64,000 nt of DNA from Actinomadura_C sp036008685 (GTDB lineage Bacteria; Actinomycetota; Actinomycetes; Streptosporangiales; Streptosporangiaceae): NCBI GenBank assembly GCA_036008685.1, contig DASYNF010000178.1, positions 1-64,000 on the forward strand. Direction: 5' to 3'. Numbering within the stretch: the stretch's first letter is position 1; every line of letters begins with the position of its first letter. Of this stretch, positions 42,235-49,160 are shown one piece after another. Below the pieces are notes generated by a model. That model ran no database searches, was not told the DNA's origin, and saw nothing but the letters and a program-made list of their open reading frames with translations. The position numbers were made by a program, and so were the translations under genes.

Positions 42235-44301
42235 TCACCGTCGGCTCCTCATCAGCCCGGTCTGGATGTCGGACAGGTCTTCGTCTCCCTCGGACGTGCG
42301 CCGGGTCCAGGAACCGTCACCGTCCAGCTCCCAGCTCGCCGTGCTCTCGTCCATGACCCGGTCGAGGAGCCCGATGAGGTGGTCGCGGTGCTGCCGGTCC
42401 CTGACCCGCACCAGCGCCTCCACGCGCCGGTCCAGGTTGCGGTGCATGAGGTCGGCGCTGCCGATCCAGACCTCCGGATCCCCGCCGGAGTCGAAGACGT
42501 AGACCCGGGAGTGCTCCAGGAACCGGCCCAGCACGCTCCGTACCCTGATCGTCTCAGACAGGCCCGGCACTCCGGGACGGAGGGCGCAGATGCCGCGGAC
42601 CCAGATGTCGATCGGCACGCCGGCCTGCGACGCGCGGTACAACGCGTCGATGACCTCCTCGTCGACCAGCGAGTTGCACTTGAACCGGATGTGGGCGGGC
42701 CGCCCGGCCCGGTGGTGCTCGGCCTCCCGCTCGATCCTCAGCACCAGGCCGGAGCGCAGCATGCGGGGGGCCACCAGCAGCTGCCGGTACGGGATCTGCC
42801 TGGAGTGCCCGGTGAGGTGGTTGAACAGGTCGTTGACGTCCTCGGCCACCTCGGGGTCCGAGGTGAGCAGACCGAAGTCCTCGTAGGTGCGAGCCGTCTT
42901 GGGGTTGTAGTTGCCGGTGCCGATGTGACAGTAGCGCCGCAGGGTCCCGTCGCTTTCCTGGCGCACCACCATGGCGAGCTTGCAGTGCGTCTTGAGCCCG
43001 ACGAACCCGTAGACGACGTGGCAGCCGGCCTCCTCGAGCTTTCTGGCCCAGGTGATGTTCGCGTGCTCGTCGAACCGGGCCTTCAGCTCGACGACCACGA
43101 CCACCTGCTTCCCCGCCTCCGCCGCGTCGATCAGCGCGTCCACGATCGGTGAGTTCCCGCTGGTGCGGTAGAGCGTCTGTTTGATGGCGAGGACCTGCGG
43201 ATCCTCGGCCGCCGCCTCGATGAGCTGCTGCACGCTCGTCGTGAAGGAGTCGTACGGGTGGTGGACGAGGATGTCACGCTCCTCCAGCACCGAGAACACG
43301 TCGGAGTCGCGCGGCAGCGCGGTCTTCGAGGGCACGAACGGCGGGTATCTGAGCTCGGGCCGGTCCAGGTCCGCGATCTCGTGCATGGCCGTCAGGTCGA
43401 GCGGGCCCGGAACGCGATAGACCTCCCGCTCCTCGATCCCCAGCTCACCCGTCAGCAGCTCCAGCACCTCCGGCGAGATCGACTCCTCCACCTCCAGCCG
43501 GACCACCGGTCCGAACCTGCGGCGCAGCAGTTCCCGCTCGAGCGCCTGCAGAAGGTCCTCGGTGATGTCCTCGTCGACCTCCAGGTCCTCGTTGCGGGTC
43601 ACCCTGAAGGCGTGGCACGCCAGCACCTCCATGCCGTTGAACAGCTGCGACAGGTGCGCCGCGATCACGTCCTCCACCGGGGCGAACCGGCCCGGTGAGG
43701 CCTCGATGAACCGGGTGAGGGCCGGGGGCACCTTCACCCGGGCGAAGAGCCGTTCCCCCGTGGTCGGGTCGGCCACGATCACCGCGAGGTTGAGCGAGAG
43801 CCCGGAGATGTACGGGAACGGGTGGGCGGAGTCGACGGCCAGCGGAGTCAGGACCGGATAGATCCGCTCCCTGAACAGCCTGCTCAGGTTCTCCTGCTCG
43901 GCTTCCGCGAGATCGTCCCAGCGCAGGACGTCGATGCCCTGCTTGGCGAGTTCGGGACACAGCTCGTCGCGATAGCAGGCGGCGTGCTGCAGCATCAGCT
44001 CGTGCGCCAGCTGCGCCGTCCGTTCGAGGACTTCGCGGGGCTGCCGTCCGCTGGCCGCCTGGACCGCGAGACCGGTGGCCATGCGCCGGATGAGGCCGGC
44101 CACGCGCACCATGAAGAACTCGTCGAGATTGCTCGCGAAGATCGCCAGAAACCTCACGCGCTCCAGCAGGGGGAGGGCGGGGTCCTTGGCGAGCTCGAGC
44201 ACACGTTCGTTGAACCTCAGCCAGCTCTCGTCCCGATCAAGAAATCGGTCGTCAGGGAGCACGCCCTCGGCCTGGCTCGGATGTCCGGGATCTGCGCTCA
44301 T
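42235..44301 (-). CDS. ppk: Polyphosphate kinase
   Basis: 688 residues, usual PPK1 length. N-terminal DRDESWLRFNERVLELA, then FLAIFASNLDEFFMVRVAGL, the HPYDSFTTSV segment, phosphorylated His in GLKTHCKLAMVVRQ, HIGTGNYNPKTARTYEDFG, and the second HKD-like motif DLMHRNLDRRVEALVRV. It reversibly polymerises phosphate from ATP. ATG at 44301 is used because anything longer would overlap birA on the opposite strand by a kilobase. Followed by the MutT1-like gene. Confidence 0.96.
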   Translation of the reverse strand: MSADPGHPSQAEGVLPDDRFLDRDESWLRFNERVLELAKDPALPLLERVRFLAIFASNLDEFFMVRVAGLIRRMATGLAVQAASGRQPREVLERTAQLAHELMLQHAACYRDELCPELAKQGIDVLRWDDLAEAEQENLSRLFRERIYPVLTPLAVDSAHPFPYISGLSLNLAVIVADPTTGERLFARVKVPPALTRFIEASPGRFAPVEDVIAAHLSQLFNGMEVLACHAFRVTRNEDLEVDEDITEDLLQALERELLRRRFGPVVRLEVEESISPEVLELLTGELGIEEREVYRVPGPLDLTAMHEIADLDRPELRYPPFVPSKTALPRDSDVFSVLEERDILVHHPYDSFTTSVQQLIEAAAEDPQVLAIKQTLYRTSGNSPIVDALIDAAEAGKQVVVVVELKARFDEHANITWARKLEEAGCHVVYGFVGLKTHCKLAMVVRQESDGTLRRYCHIGTGNYNPKTARTYEDFGLLTSDPEVAEDVNDLFNHLTGHSRQIPYRQLLVAPRMLRSGLVLRIEREAEHHRAGRPAHIRFKCNSLVDEEVIDALYRASQAGVPIDIWVRGICALRPGVPGLSETIRVRSVLGRFLEHSRVYVFDSGGDPEVWIGSADLMHRNLDRRVEALVRVRDRQHRDHLIGLLDRVMDESTASWELDGDGSWTRRTSEGDEDLSDIQTGLMRSRR

Positions 44302-44376
44302 GTACCAATGATCCCTTATCAAGATGAACAGTGGTAGAACTACCAGCGCCGACGATGAATCCGGGCGCCCCTCCGG

Positions 44377-45312
44377 ATGGGCTTTGATGGAGGGGTGAGC
44401 GCATCGTCGTACGGAGACCTGGCACGACCGCCGCTGAGCGAGAAGGCCCTGGGTCGCCTCCTGATACGCCCGGGATCCCTGTGGCGGGATGTACGGGTGG
44501 TCTCCGAGACCGGATCCACCAACGTCGACCTCGCGGCCGCGGCCAGGGAAGGGGCTCCCGAAGGCACCGTCATGGTCGCCGAGGAGCAGACCGCCGGGCG
44601 GGGGCGGCTCGACCGCCGGTGGGCCGCCCCACCGCGCGCGGGGCTGACGTTCTCGATCCTGTTGCGCCCGGCCGTCCCGGTGGCCCGGCAGGGCTGGATC
44701 CCGCTGCTGACCGGTGTCGCCGTCGCCTCGGCCCTCCGCCGGATGACCGCGCGGGCGCACGCCGGCGACTTCGGCGACCCGACCGGCGAGACCGTCGTCG
44801 ACGCCCGGCTGAAGTGGCCCAACGACATCCTGGTGGGCGAGCGCAAGCTGGCCGGGATCCTGGCCGAGCGGGTGAACGACGGGGTCGTCGTGGGGGTCGG
44901 GCTCAACGTGAGCCTGCGGCCCGAGGAGCTGCCGGTGCCGACCGCGACGTCGCTGACCATCGAGAACGCGGCGTTCACGGACAGGGAACCGCTGCTGCGG
45001 GCGATCCTGCGAGAACTCGAGGCATGGTACGGCGCCTGGCAGGCCGTCGACGCCTCCCCCGACGAGGACGGGCCCGGTGGATATCCCGACGTGGCCGGTC
45101 TTCCCGAGGGCCGCCCGGCCGGATTGCGCGGAGCCTACCGGGCGCTGTGCGCCACCCTCGGCCGTACGGTCCGCGTGGACCTGCCGGGCGGCACCGCCGT
45201 CGAGGGCACGGCCGCGGACATCGACCCCGCGGGACGCCTGCTCGTCCGGACGGCCGGCGGCGAGGAGGCCCTCAGCGCCGGGGACGTCCTGCACGTCCGC
45301 CGGGGGACCTGA
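44377..45312 (+). CDS. birA: Biotin--[acetyl-CoA carboxylase] ligase
   Basis: 311 residues, group I type without an N-terminal HTH. Biotin-ligase motifs: VVSETGSTNVDLAAAA, VAEEQTAGRGRLDRRW, LKWPNDILVGERKLAGIL and a C-terminal SH3-like domain (RTVRVDLPGGTAVEGTA...IDPAGRLLV). It adds biotin to the carrier protein of acyl-CoA carboxylases, two subunits of which are encoded at 52011 and 53623. Start may be ATG 44377 or GTG 44395; neither has a clear site. Confidence 0.93.
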   Translation: MGFDGGVSASSYGDLARPPLSEKALGRLLIRPGSLWRDVRVVSETGSTNVDLAAAAREGAPEGTVMVAEEQTAGRGRLDRRWAAPPRAGLTFSILLRPAVPVARQGWIPLLTGVAVASALRRMTARAHAGDFGDPTGETVVDARLKWPNDILVGERKLAGILAERVNDGVVVGVGLNVSLRPEELPVPTATSLTIENAAFTDREPLLRAILRELEAWYGAWQAVDASPDEDGPGGYPDVAGLPEGRPAGLRGAYRALCATLGRTVRVDLPGGTAVEGTAADIDPAGRLLVRTAGGEEALSAGDVLHVRRGT

Positions 45313-45365
45313 GCTCTTCGCCCGCTCGACCACCTACCGGAATCATTTCTGCCACGATATGCGGT

Positions 45366-45872
45366 ATGGGCCTACCTGAGCAGCCATCGACCGAGGATCA
45401 GGTCATCCTCAGTGACCACCCGCACTGGTCGACTCTCCTTCGGACCATCGTCCTCCTGATCGTGACGGTGGCCGCGGCCGGCGCCGCGATCGTCTTCATG
45501 CCGGACTCAGATCTTCAGGGCCAGATCAGGCTGGGGGTCGCCGTGGTCGCGGCCCTCCTCGCGCTGGTGGTCTCGGTGGTGCCGTTCCTGCGCTGGTTCG
45601 CGACCCGCTACGAGCTGTCGGAGCAGGGCCTGGTCATTCGCGAGGGCATCCTGTCCCGGTCGGTGCGGACCATCCCCATCGGCCGGGTCAACGACGCCTC
45701 CCACTCCCAGCGCCTGATGGAGCGGTTGCTGGGCAAGGGGACCCTGACCGTCGAATCCGGTGGGGAACGTGGTCTGCTCGTGCTCAAGAACGTGCCGGGC
45801 GTCGAACAGTGGCACCGCCGGCTCTATCTGCTCATCGACGACATGGCCGATGGGGTGCGGGACGGTCGGTGA
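45366..45872 (+). CDS. PH-domain (bPH2/DUF304) membrane protein
   Basis: 168 residues. Two membrane segments (TIVLLIVTVAAAGAAIVF and LGVAVVAALLALVVSVVPFL) are followed by a bacterial PH-like domain: RYELSEQGLVIREGILSR, IPIGRVNDASHSQRLMERLLG, GTLTVESGG. The R..VxDV-like strand order is that of DUF304 proteins in actinomycetes. Function unknown. It is 53 bases after birA and 25 bases before the cyclase gene. Confidence 0.85.
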   Translation: MGLPEQPSTEDQVILSDHPHWSTLLRTIVLLIVTVAAAGAAIVFMPDSDLQGQIRLGVAVVAALLALVVSVVPFLRWFATRYELSEQGLVIREGILSRSVRTIPIGRVNDASHSQRLMERLLGKGTLTVESGGERGLLVLKNVPGVEQWHRRLYLLIDDMADGVRDGR

Positions 45873-45897
45873 CCGCGGCCGTCAGGCGGAGGAGGAC

Positions 45898-46911
45898 ATG
45901 TCCGATCCAGATCAGGACCCGAGGGACATCGAGGAGCTGCTGCTCGGCGGGGAGATCCGCTACACCCGGGTCGATGTCCAGCGCATGACGGGCGTGTCCC
46001 GGGAGTTCACGCAGCGCCTCTGGCGCGCGTTCGGCTATCCGCACATGCCCGACGACACCGTGGCCTTCACGGAGGGCGACGTCACCGCGCTCTACCGGAT
46101 CCAGCGGCTGATGCAGGACGACGTCCTGGACGACGCCGACGTGATCCGCATGGTCCGTGCGGTCGGCCAGACCATGACCAAGCTCGCCGAGTGGCAGGTC
46201 AACCTCCTGACCAGCAAGATCGCTGGCGACCTCTCCGAACCGCCGAGCGTGGAGTCGGTCCGGTTCATCATCGACCTCGCGGAGAAGCACATCCCCGACT
46301 TCGAACCGCTCATCGTGCACGCGTGGCGCCGGCAGCTCGCCGCCGCGGGCACCCGGGCGATGGCCATGGCGGCGACCGAGGAGGACGTGATCCCGCCTCG
46401 TACCCTGGCCACCATCGGGTTCGCCGACATGGTGTCGTTCACCCAGATGAGCCGGGAGCTCGACGAGATGGACCTGGCCCGGGTCGTGGAACGGTTCGAG
46501 GAGACGGCCTCGGACGTCATCGCGGCCAACGGCGGCCGGCTGGTGAAGACCCTCGGTGACGAGGTGCTGTTCAGTGCCGACACCCCCGAACTCGGGGCCG
46601 AGATCGCTCTGTCGGTCGCCGAGACGATCAAGGACGAGACCGAGGTCCCCGACGTGCGGGTGGGCGTGGCCTACGGCCCGGTGCTGCCCCTCATGGGCGA
46701 TGTCTTCGGAACCACCGTCAACCTCGCCGCCCGGCTGACCTCGATCGCCCGGCCCGGCACCGTGGTCATCGACGCGGAACTCGCCGCCGAGCTGGAGGGC
46801 TCCGAATCCTTCCACCTCAGCAGGATCGTCCGCCGGCCCGCGCGCGGTCTCGGGATCATCCAGCCGTACGTCCTGCGCCGCCGCGACCGGCGCGGTTCCG
46901 GCCGCGTCTAG
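45898..46911 (+). CDS. Class III adenylate cyclase with N-terminal pH-sensing-type regulatory domain (Rv1264-like)
   Basis: 337 residues. The first about 185 residues are helical and match the autoinhibitory regulatory domain of mycobacterial Rv1264 (DIEELLLGGEIRYTR, DVQRMTGVSREFTQRLWRAFG). The catalytic domain has metal Asp residues in IGFADMVSFTQMSREL and LVKTLGDEVLF, and the transition-state Asn/Arg in TTVNLAARLTSI. It makes cAMP from ATP. ATG follows GGAGGAGGAC, a very strong site. Regulation by pH is inferred from the family only. Confidence 0.9.
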   Translation: MSDPDQDPRDIEELLLGGEIRYTRVDVQRMTGVSREFTQRLWRAFGYPHMPDDTVAFTEGDVTALYRIQRLMQDDVLDDADVIRMVRAVGQTMTKLAEWQVNLLTSKIAGDLSEPPSVESVRFIIDLAEKHIPDFEPLIVHAWRRQLAAAGTRAMAMAATEEDVIPPRTLATIGFADMVSFTQMSRELDEMDLARVVERFEETASDVIAANGGRLVKTLGDEVLFSADTPELGAEIALSVAETIKDETEVPDVRVGVAYGPVLPLMGDVFGTTVNLAARLTSIARPGTVVIDAELAAELEGSESFHLSRIVRRPARGLGIIQPYVLRRRDRRGSGRV

Positions 46912-46926
46912 CGCCTGCCATGGACT

Positions 46927-46932
46927 TAGAGT
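46927..46932 (+). promoter_or_regulatory. -10 element for leaderless enoyl-CoA hydratase mRNA
   Basis: TAGAGT followed by gctcccc and ATG: a 7-base gap typical of leaderless starts. It supports ATG 46940 over a GTG nine bases upstream that lies inside the element. Confidence 0.55.
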
Positions 46933-46939
46933 GCTCCCC

Positions 46940-47716
46940 ATGGATGATGTCAGCCTGCATCGCTTCGACCATGTGGCCGAGATAGTCCTGGACCGGCCGG
47001 AGGCGCTGAACGCGCTGTCCACCTCCATGGCCCTGGAGCTGGCGGAGGTCTGCGCCGAGGTGGCCGCCGACCGATCCATATGGGCGGTGCTCCTGAGCGC
47101 GGCGGGCGAGAGGGCCTTCTGCGTCGGAGCGGACCTCAAGGAACGCAACGGCATGACCGACGCCGACCTGCTGCGCCAGCGTGAGATCTTCCGCGCCGCG
47201 TTCGGCGGGGTGCTGGGCCTGCCCCAGCCCACGGTCGCGGCCGTGCACGGCTATGCCCTGGGTGGAGGCTGCGAGTTCGCACTCTCCTGCGACCTGATCG
47301 TGGCGGACGAGTCCGCCGTGCTCGGCCTGCCGGAGGTCAGCGTCGGCCTGGTCCCCGGCGGGGGCGGCACACAGCTGGCCCTGCGCCGGCTCGGACCCGG
47401 CCGCGCGGCGGAACTGGTGCTCACCGGGCGCCGCCTCGGGATCGAGGAGGCGGTGTCGTACGGCCTGGTGGACCGCAGGGTCCCGGTCGGCAGCGCCCGC
47501 GAGGAGGCCCTGACCCTCGCCATCCTCATCACCAAGAACTCCCCGGTGGCCGTACGGGCCGCCAAGCGCGCCATGCGCCACGGGGCCGGCCTGGACCTGG
47601 CCGCGGCCCTCGATGTCGAGGACGCCGCCTGGCGCACCGCGGCCTTCTCCGCGGACCGCCGCGAGGGCATCGCCGCCTTCAACGAGAAGCGCCCCCCCGA
47701 ATGGCCCGGCCTCTGA
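46940..47716 (+). CDS. Enoyl-CoA hydratase/isomerase family protein
   Basis: 258 residues of the crotonase fold: HVAEIVLDRPEALNALS, the oxyanion-hole strand ERAFCVGADLKERNG, AVHGYALGGGCEFALSCDL, and Glu-containing LGLPEVSVGLVPGGGGTQ. The Glu in the second catalytic position is kept, which fits hydratase activity; substrate chain length is unknown. Convergent with the XRE gene 26 bases on. Confidence 0.92.
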   Translation: MDDVSLHRFDHVAEIVLDRPEALNALSTSMALELAEVCAEVAADRSIWAVLLSAAGERAFCVGADLKERNGMTDADLLRQREIFRAAFGGVLGLPQPTVAAVHGYALGGGCEFALSCDLIVADESAVLGLPEVSVGLVPGGGGTQLALRRLGPGRAAELVLTGRRLGIEEAVSYGLVDRRVPVGSAREEALTLAILITKNSPVAVRAAKRAMRHGAGLDLAAALDVEDAAWRTAAFSADRREGIAAFNEKRPPEWPGL

Positions 47717-47742
47717 ACCCGGTCCAGGCCGCGCCCGCGCGC

Positions 47743-48414
47743 CTACTCGTCCCCGTCCCACTCGTCGACGTCCCACTCGTCCACGTCCCAGCCATCGACC
47801 TCGGGACCGCCCGCGCCCGGGCTCTCCACATCCGAGCCCGGCGAACGCGACTCCTCCGGCCGTGCGCACCGAGGACGGGCGCGTTGGGCGGCGAGCCACC
47901 AGGCGGGTGGCACCGGTGGCGGCCGGTTACCGAAACGCTCTTTGCGCACCTCCCACTCCGATAGCCGCCGCCGGTACTCCCGCAGGTCGGGCGGATCCCG
48001 GTAGAAGGTCTCCGGCGGTCTGGCGAACCCGAAGAGGTCCCCCCACCACTCCCCCTGCTTCGGGTCCAGGACCACGTCGAGATGGGACGGATAGCGCCGT
48101 CCGGCCCCATCACGGACGCCGTCTCGGTCGTCCATGGGGACGATCCATTCCTCCATGGGCTCGATCAGGTGCCGCTCATCATCGATCACGACCAGATGCA
48201 GGCCCGCCGCAGCCATGATCCGTTCGAAGACCTCGAGGCTGGGGATGAGTGAGCCGGTCTCCGATCGCTGCACGGTGGACTGGGACACGCCCACCACCTC
48301 TGCCATGTCGCGCTGGCTCAACCCCGCGATGCGCCGGGCCCGCCGGATCAGCCCGGGGATCGGATAGCCGTCGATTCTTGGCTCCGTCCTCCGAGGCTCG
48401 TCCATGTCCGCCAT
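47743..48414 (-). CDS. XRE-family helix-turn-helix regulator with acidic repeat tail
   Basis: About 223 residues. Helix-turn-helix near residues 16-70: LIRRARRIAGLSQRDMAEVV, GVSQSTVQRSETGSLIPSL. The middle (SHLDVVLDPKQGEWWGDLFG) and RYRRRLSEWEVRKERFG region resembles a conserved C-terminal domain in actinomycete XRE proteins of unknown ligand. The last 15 residues are WDVDE repeats encoded by three 15-bp units (47746-47790). Three possible starts (48426 GTG, 48414 ATG, 48405 ATG); 48414 is a compromise. The dispersed palindromic element lies just upstream. Confidence 0.82.
   Translation of the reverse strand: MADMDEPRRTEPRIDGYPIPGLIRRARRIAGLSQRDMAEVVGVSQSTVQRSETGSLIPSLEVFERIMAAAGLHLVVIDDERHLIEPMEEWIVPMDDRDGVRDGAGRRYPSHLDVVLDPKQGEWWGDLFGFARPPETFYRDPPDLREYRRRLSEWEVRKERFGNRPPPVPPAWWLAAQRARPRCARPEESRSPGSDVESPGAGGPEVDGWDVDEWDVDEWDGDE
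47746..47790. repeat. Coding minisatellite, three 15-bp units
   Basis: ctcgtccccgtccca, ctcgtcgacgtccca and ctcgtccacgtccca follow one another in frame, giving WDGDE/WDVDE/WDVDE at the XRE C-terminus on the minus strand. Confidence 0.85.
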
Positions 48415-48495
48415 TGTCGGCTGCACCCGACCCGGCGAACCGGATCATGGCGCGACTGTGGATAACTCCGAGCCACCCCGGCAGTGCCCTCCAGG

Positions 48496-48577
48496 CGCTT
48501 TGCCATGAGCACCTATACGCATCAGCGGCTGATGCGTATAGGTGCTCATGGCAAAGCGATTCCAGGTGAGGGGCCCG
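48496..48577. repeat. Dispersed palindromic element, copy B (complete hairpin)
   Basis: A 30-base left arm (48496-48525, starting cgctttgccatgagcac) and its exact reverse complement (48529-48558) flank the loop cgg. The following 19 bases (attccaggtgaggggcccg, 48559-48577) are also shared with copy A. The hairpin would be extremely stable as RNA or single-stranded DNA. It lies in the 185-base gap between the GNAT gene and the XRE gene, both on the minus strand. Its left flank does not continue the similarity. Confidence 0.93.
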
Positions 48578-48599
48578 GCGTGGGCCTGGGTGCGCGGGA

Positions 48600-49160
48600 T
48601 CACGCGGGCGGCGGCAGGTCCTTGCGCATGTGGACGGTGTGGCGGCCGGCGTGGAGCTCGCGGGCCGTCTCGCGATAGCCCAACGAGGTGTACAGCGAGA
48701 TGTTCGAGGTCATCTTCTCGTTGGTGTAGAGCCGGAGCGCGGGGAGGCCGAGCAGGCGGGCCCGCCGCTCGGCGAAGGCCAGCAGGCTCCGTCCGACGCC
48801 CCGGCCCTGCGACGACGGCCGGACCGCGACGTTCTCCACCAGGAGCACCTCGTCCTCCGGGACCAGGACGATCAGGCCGTCGGCCGGTCCGACCACGAAC
48901 ACGTGTCCTTCCCTGATCAGCCGCCCGTAGTCGGCGTCCATTGGGAGCGGTCGCATCCCGATGACCTCGGCCCAGTGGCCGTAGGCGGCCAGGACGGTCC
49001 GTTCCACGGCCCCCCGGTCGGCGGGGACGGCGGACCTGACCTCATGACCGGCCTCATGCCGGACCTCATGCCGGACCTCATGCCGGACCTCATGCCGAGC
49101 CTCATGCCGAGCCTCATGCCGGGCCTCATGCCGGGCCTCATGCCCCGTCTCGGCGGTCAT
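48600..49160 (-). CDS. GNAT N-acetyltransferase with N-terminal HEAR repeats
   Basis: 186 residues. Residues about 43-186 form a GNAT domain: SAVPADRGAVERTVLAAYGH, VLLVENVAVRPSSQGRGVGRS with the acetyl-CoA loop, and RLYTNEKMTSNISLYTSLGY. The N-terminus is unusual, nine tetrapeptides (HEAR, HEVR, HEAG) encoded by 12-bp tandem units. The ATG overlaps the ppc stop (ATGA), so translation is coupled to ppc. Without the repeats the domain would be complete and about 145 residues. Substrate unknown. Confidence 0.85.
   Translation of the reverse strand: MTAETGHEARHEARHEARHEARHEVRHEVRHEVRHEAGHEVRSAVPADRGAVERTVLAAYGHWAEVIGMRPLPMDADYGRLIREGHVFVVGPADGLIVLVPEDEVLLVENVAVRPSSQGRGVGRSLLAFAERRARLLGLPALRLYTNEKMTSNISLYTSLGYRETARELHAGRHTVHMRKDLPPPA
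49041..49148. repeat. Coding minisatellite, nine 12-bp units
   Basis: Nine tandem copies of ctcatgccggac-like units (variants ctcatgccgagc, ctcatgccgggc, ctcatgaccggc, ctcatgccccgt). Each encodes one HEAR/HEVR-type tetrapeptide on the minus strand, so copy changes keep the frame. The three clusters of identical neighbours suggest recent slippage. Confidence 0.95.

Noticed and set aside
44302..45333. Upstream extension of ppk by about 340 codons
   Set aside because: The added part is low-complexity and antisense to birA, which has clear biotin-ligase motifs; PPK1 homology begins at the ATG at 44301.
49041..49148. 12-bp array read as CRISPR or origin iterons
   Set aside because: Units are contiguous, lie within a coding frame and are in phase with codons, so they are a coding minisatellite.
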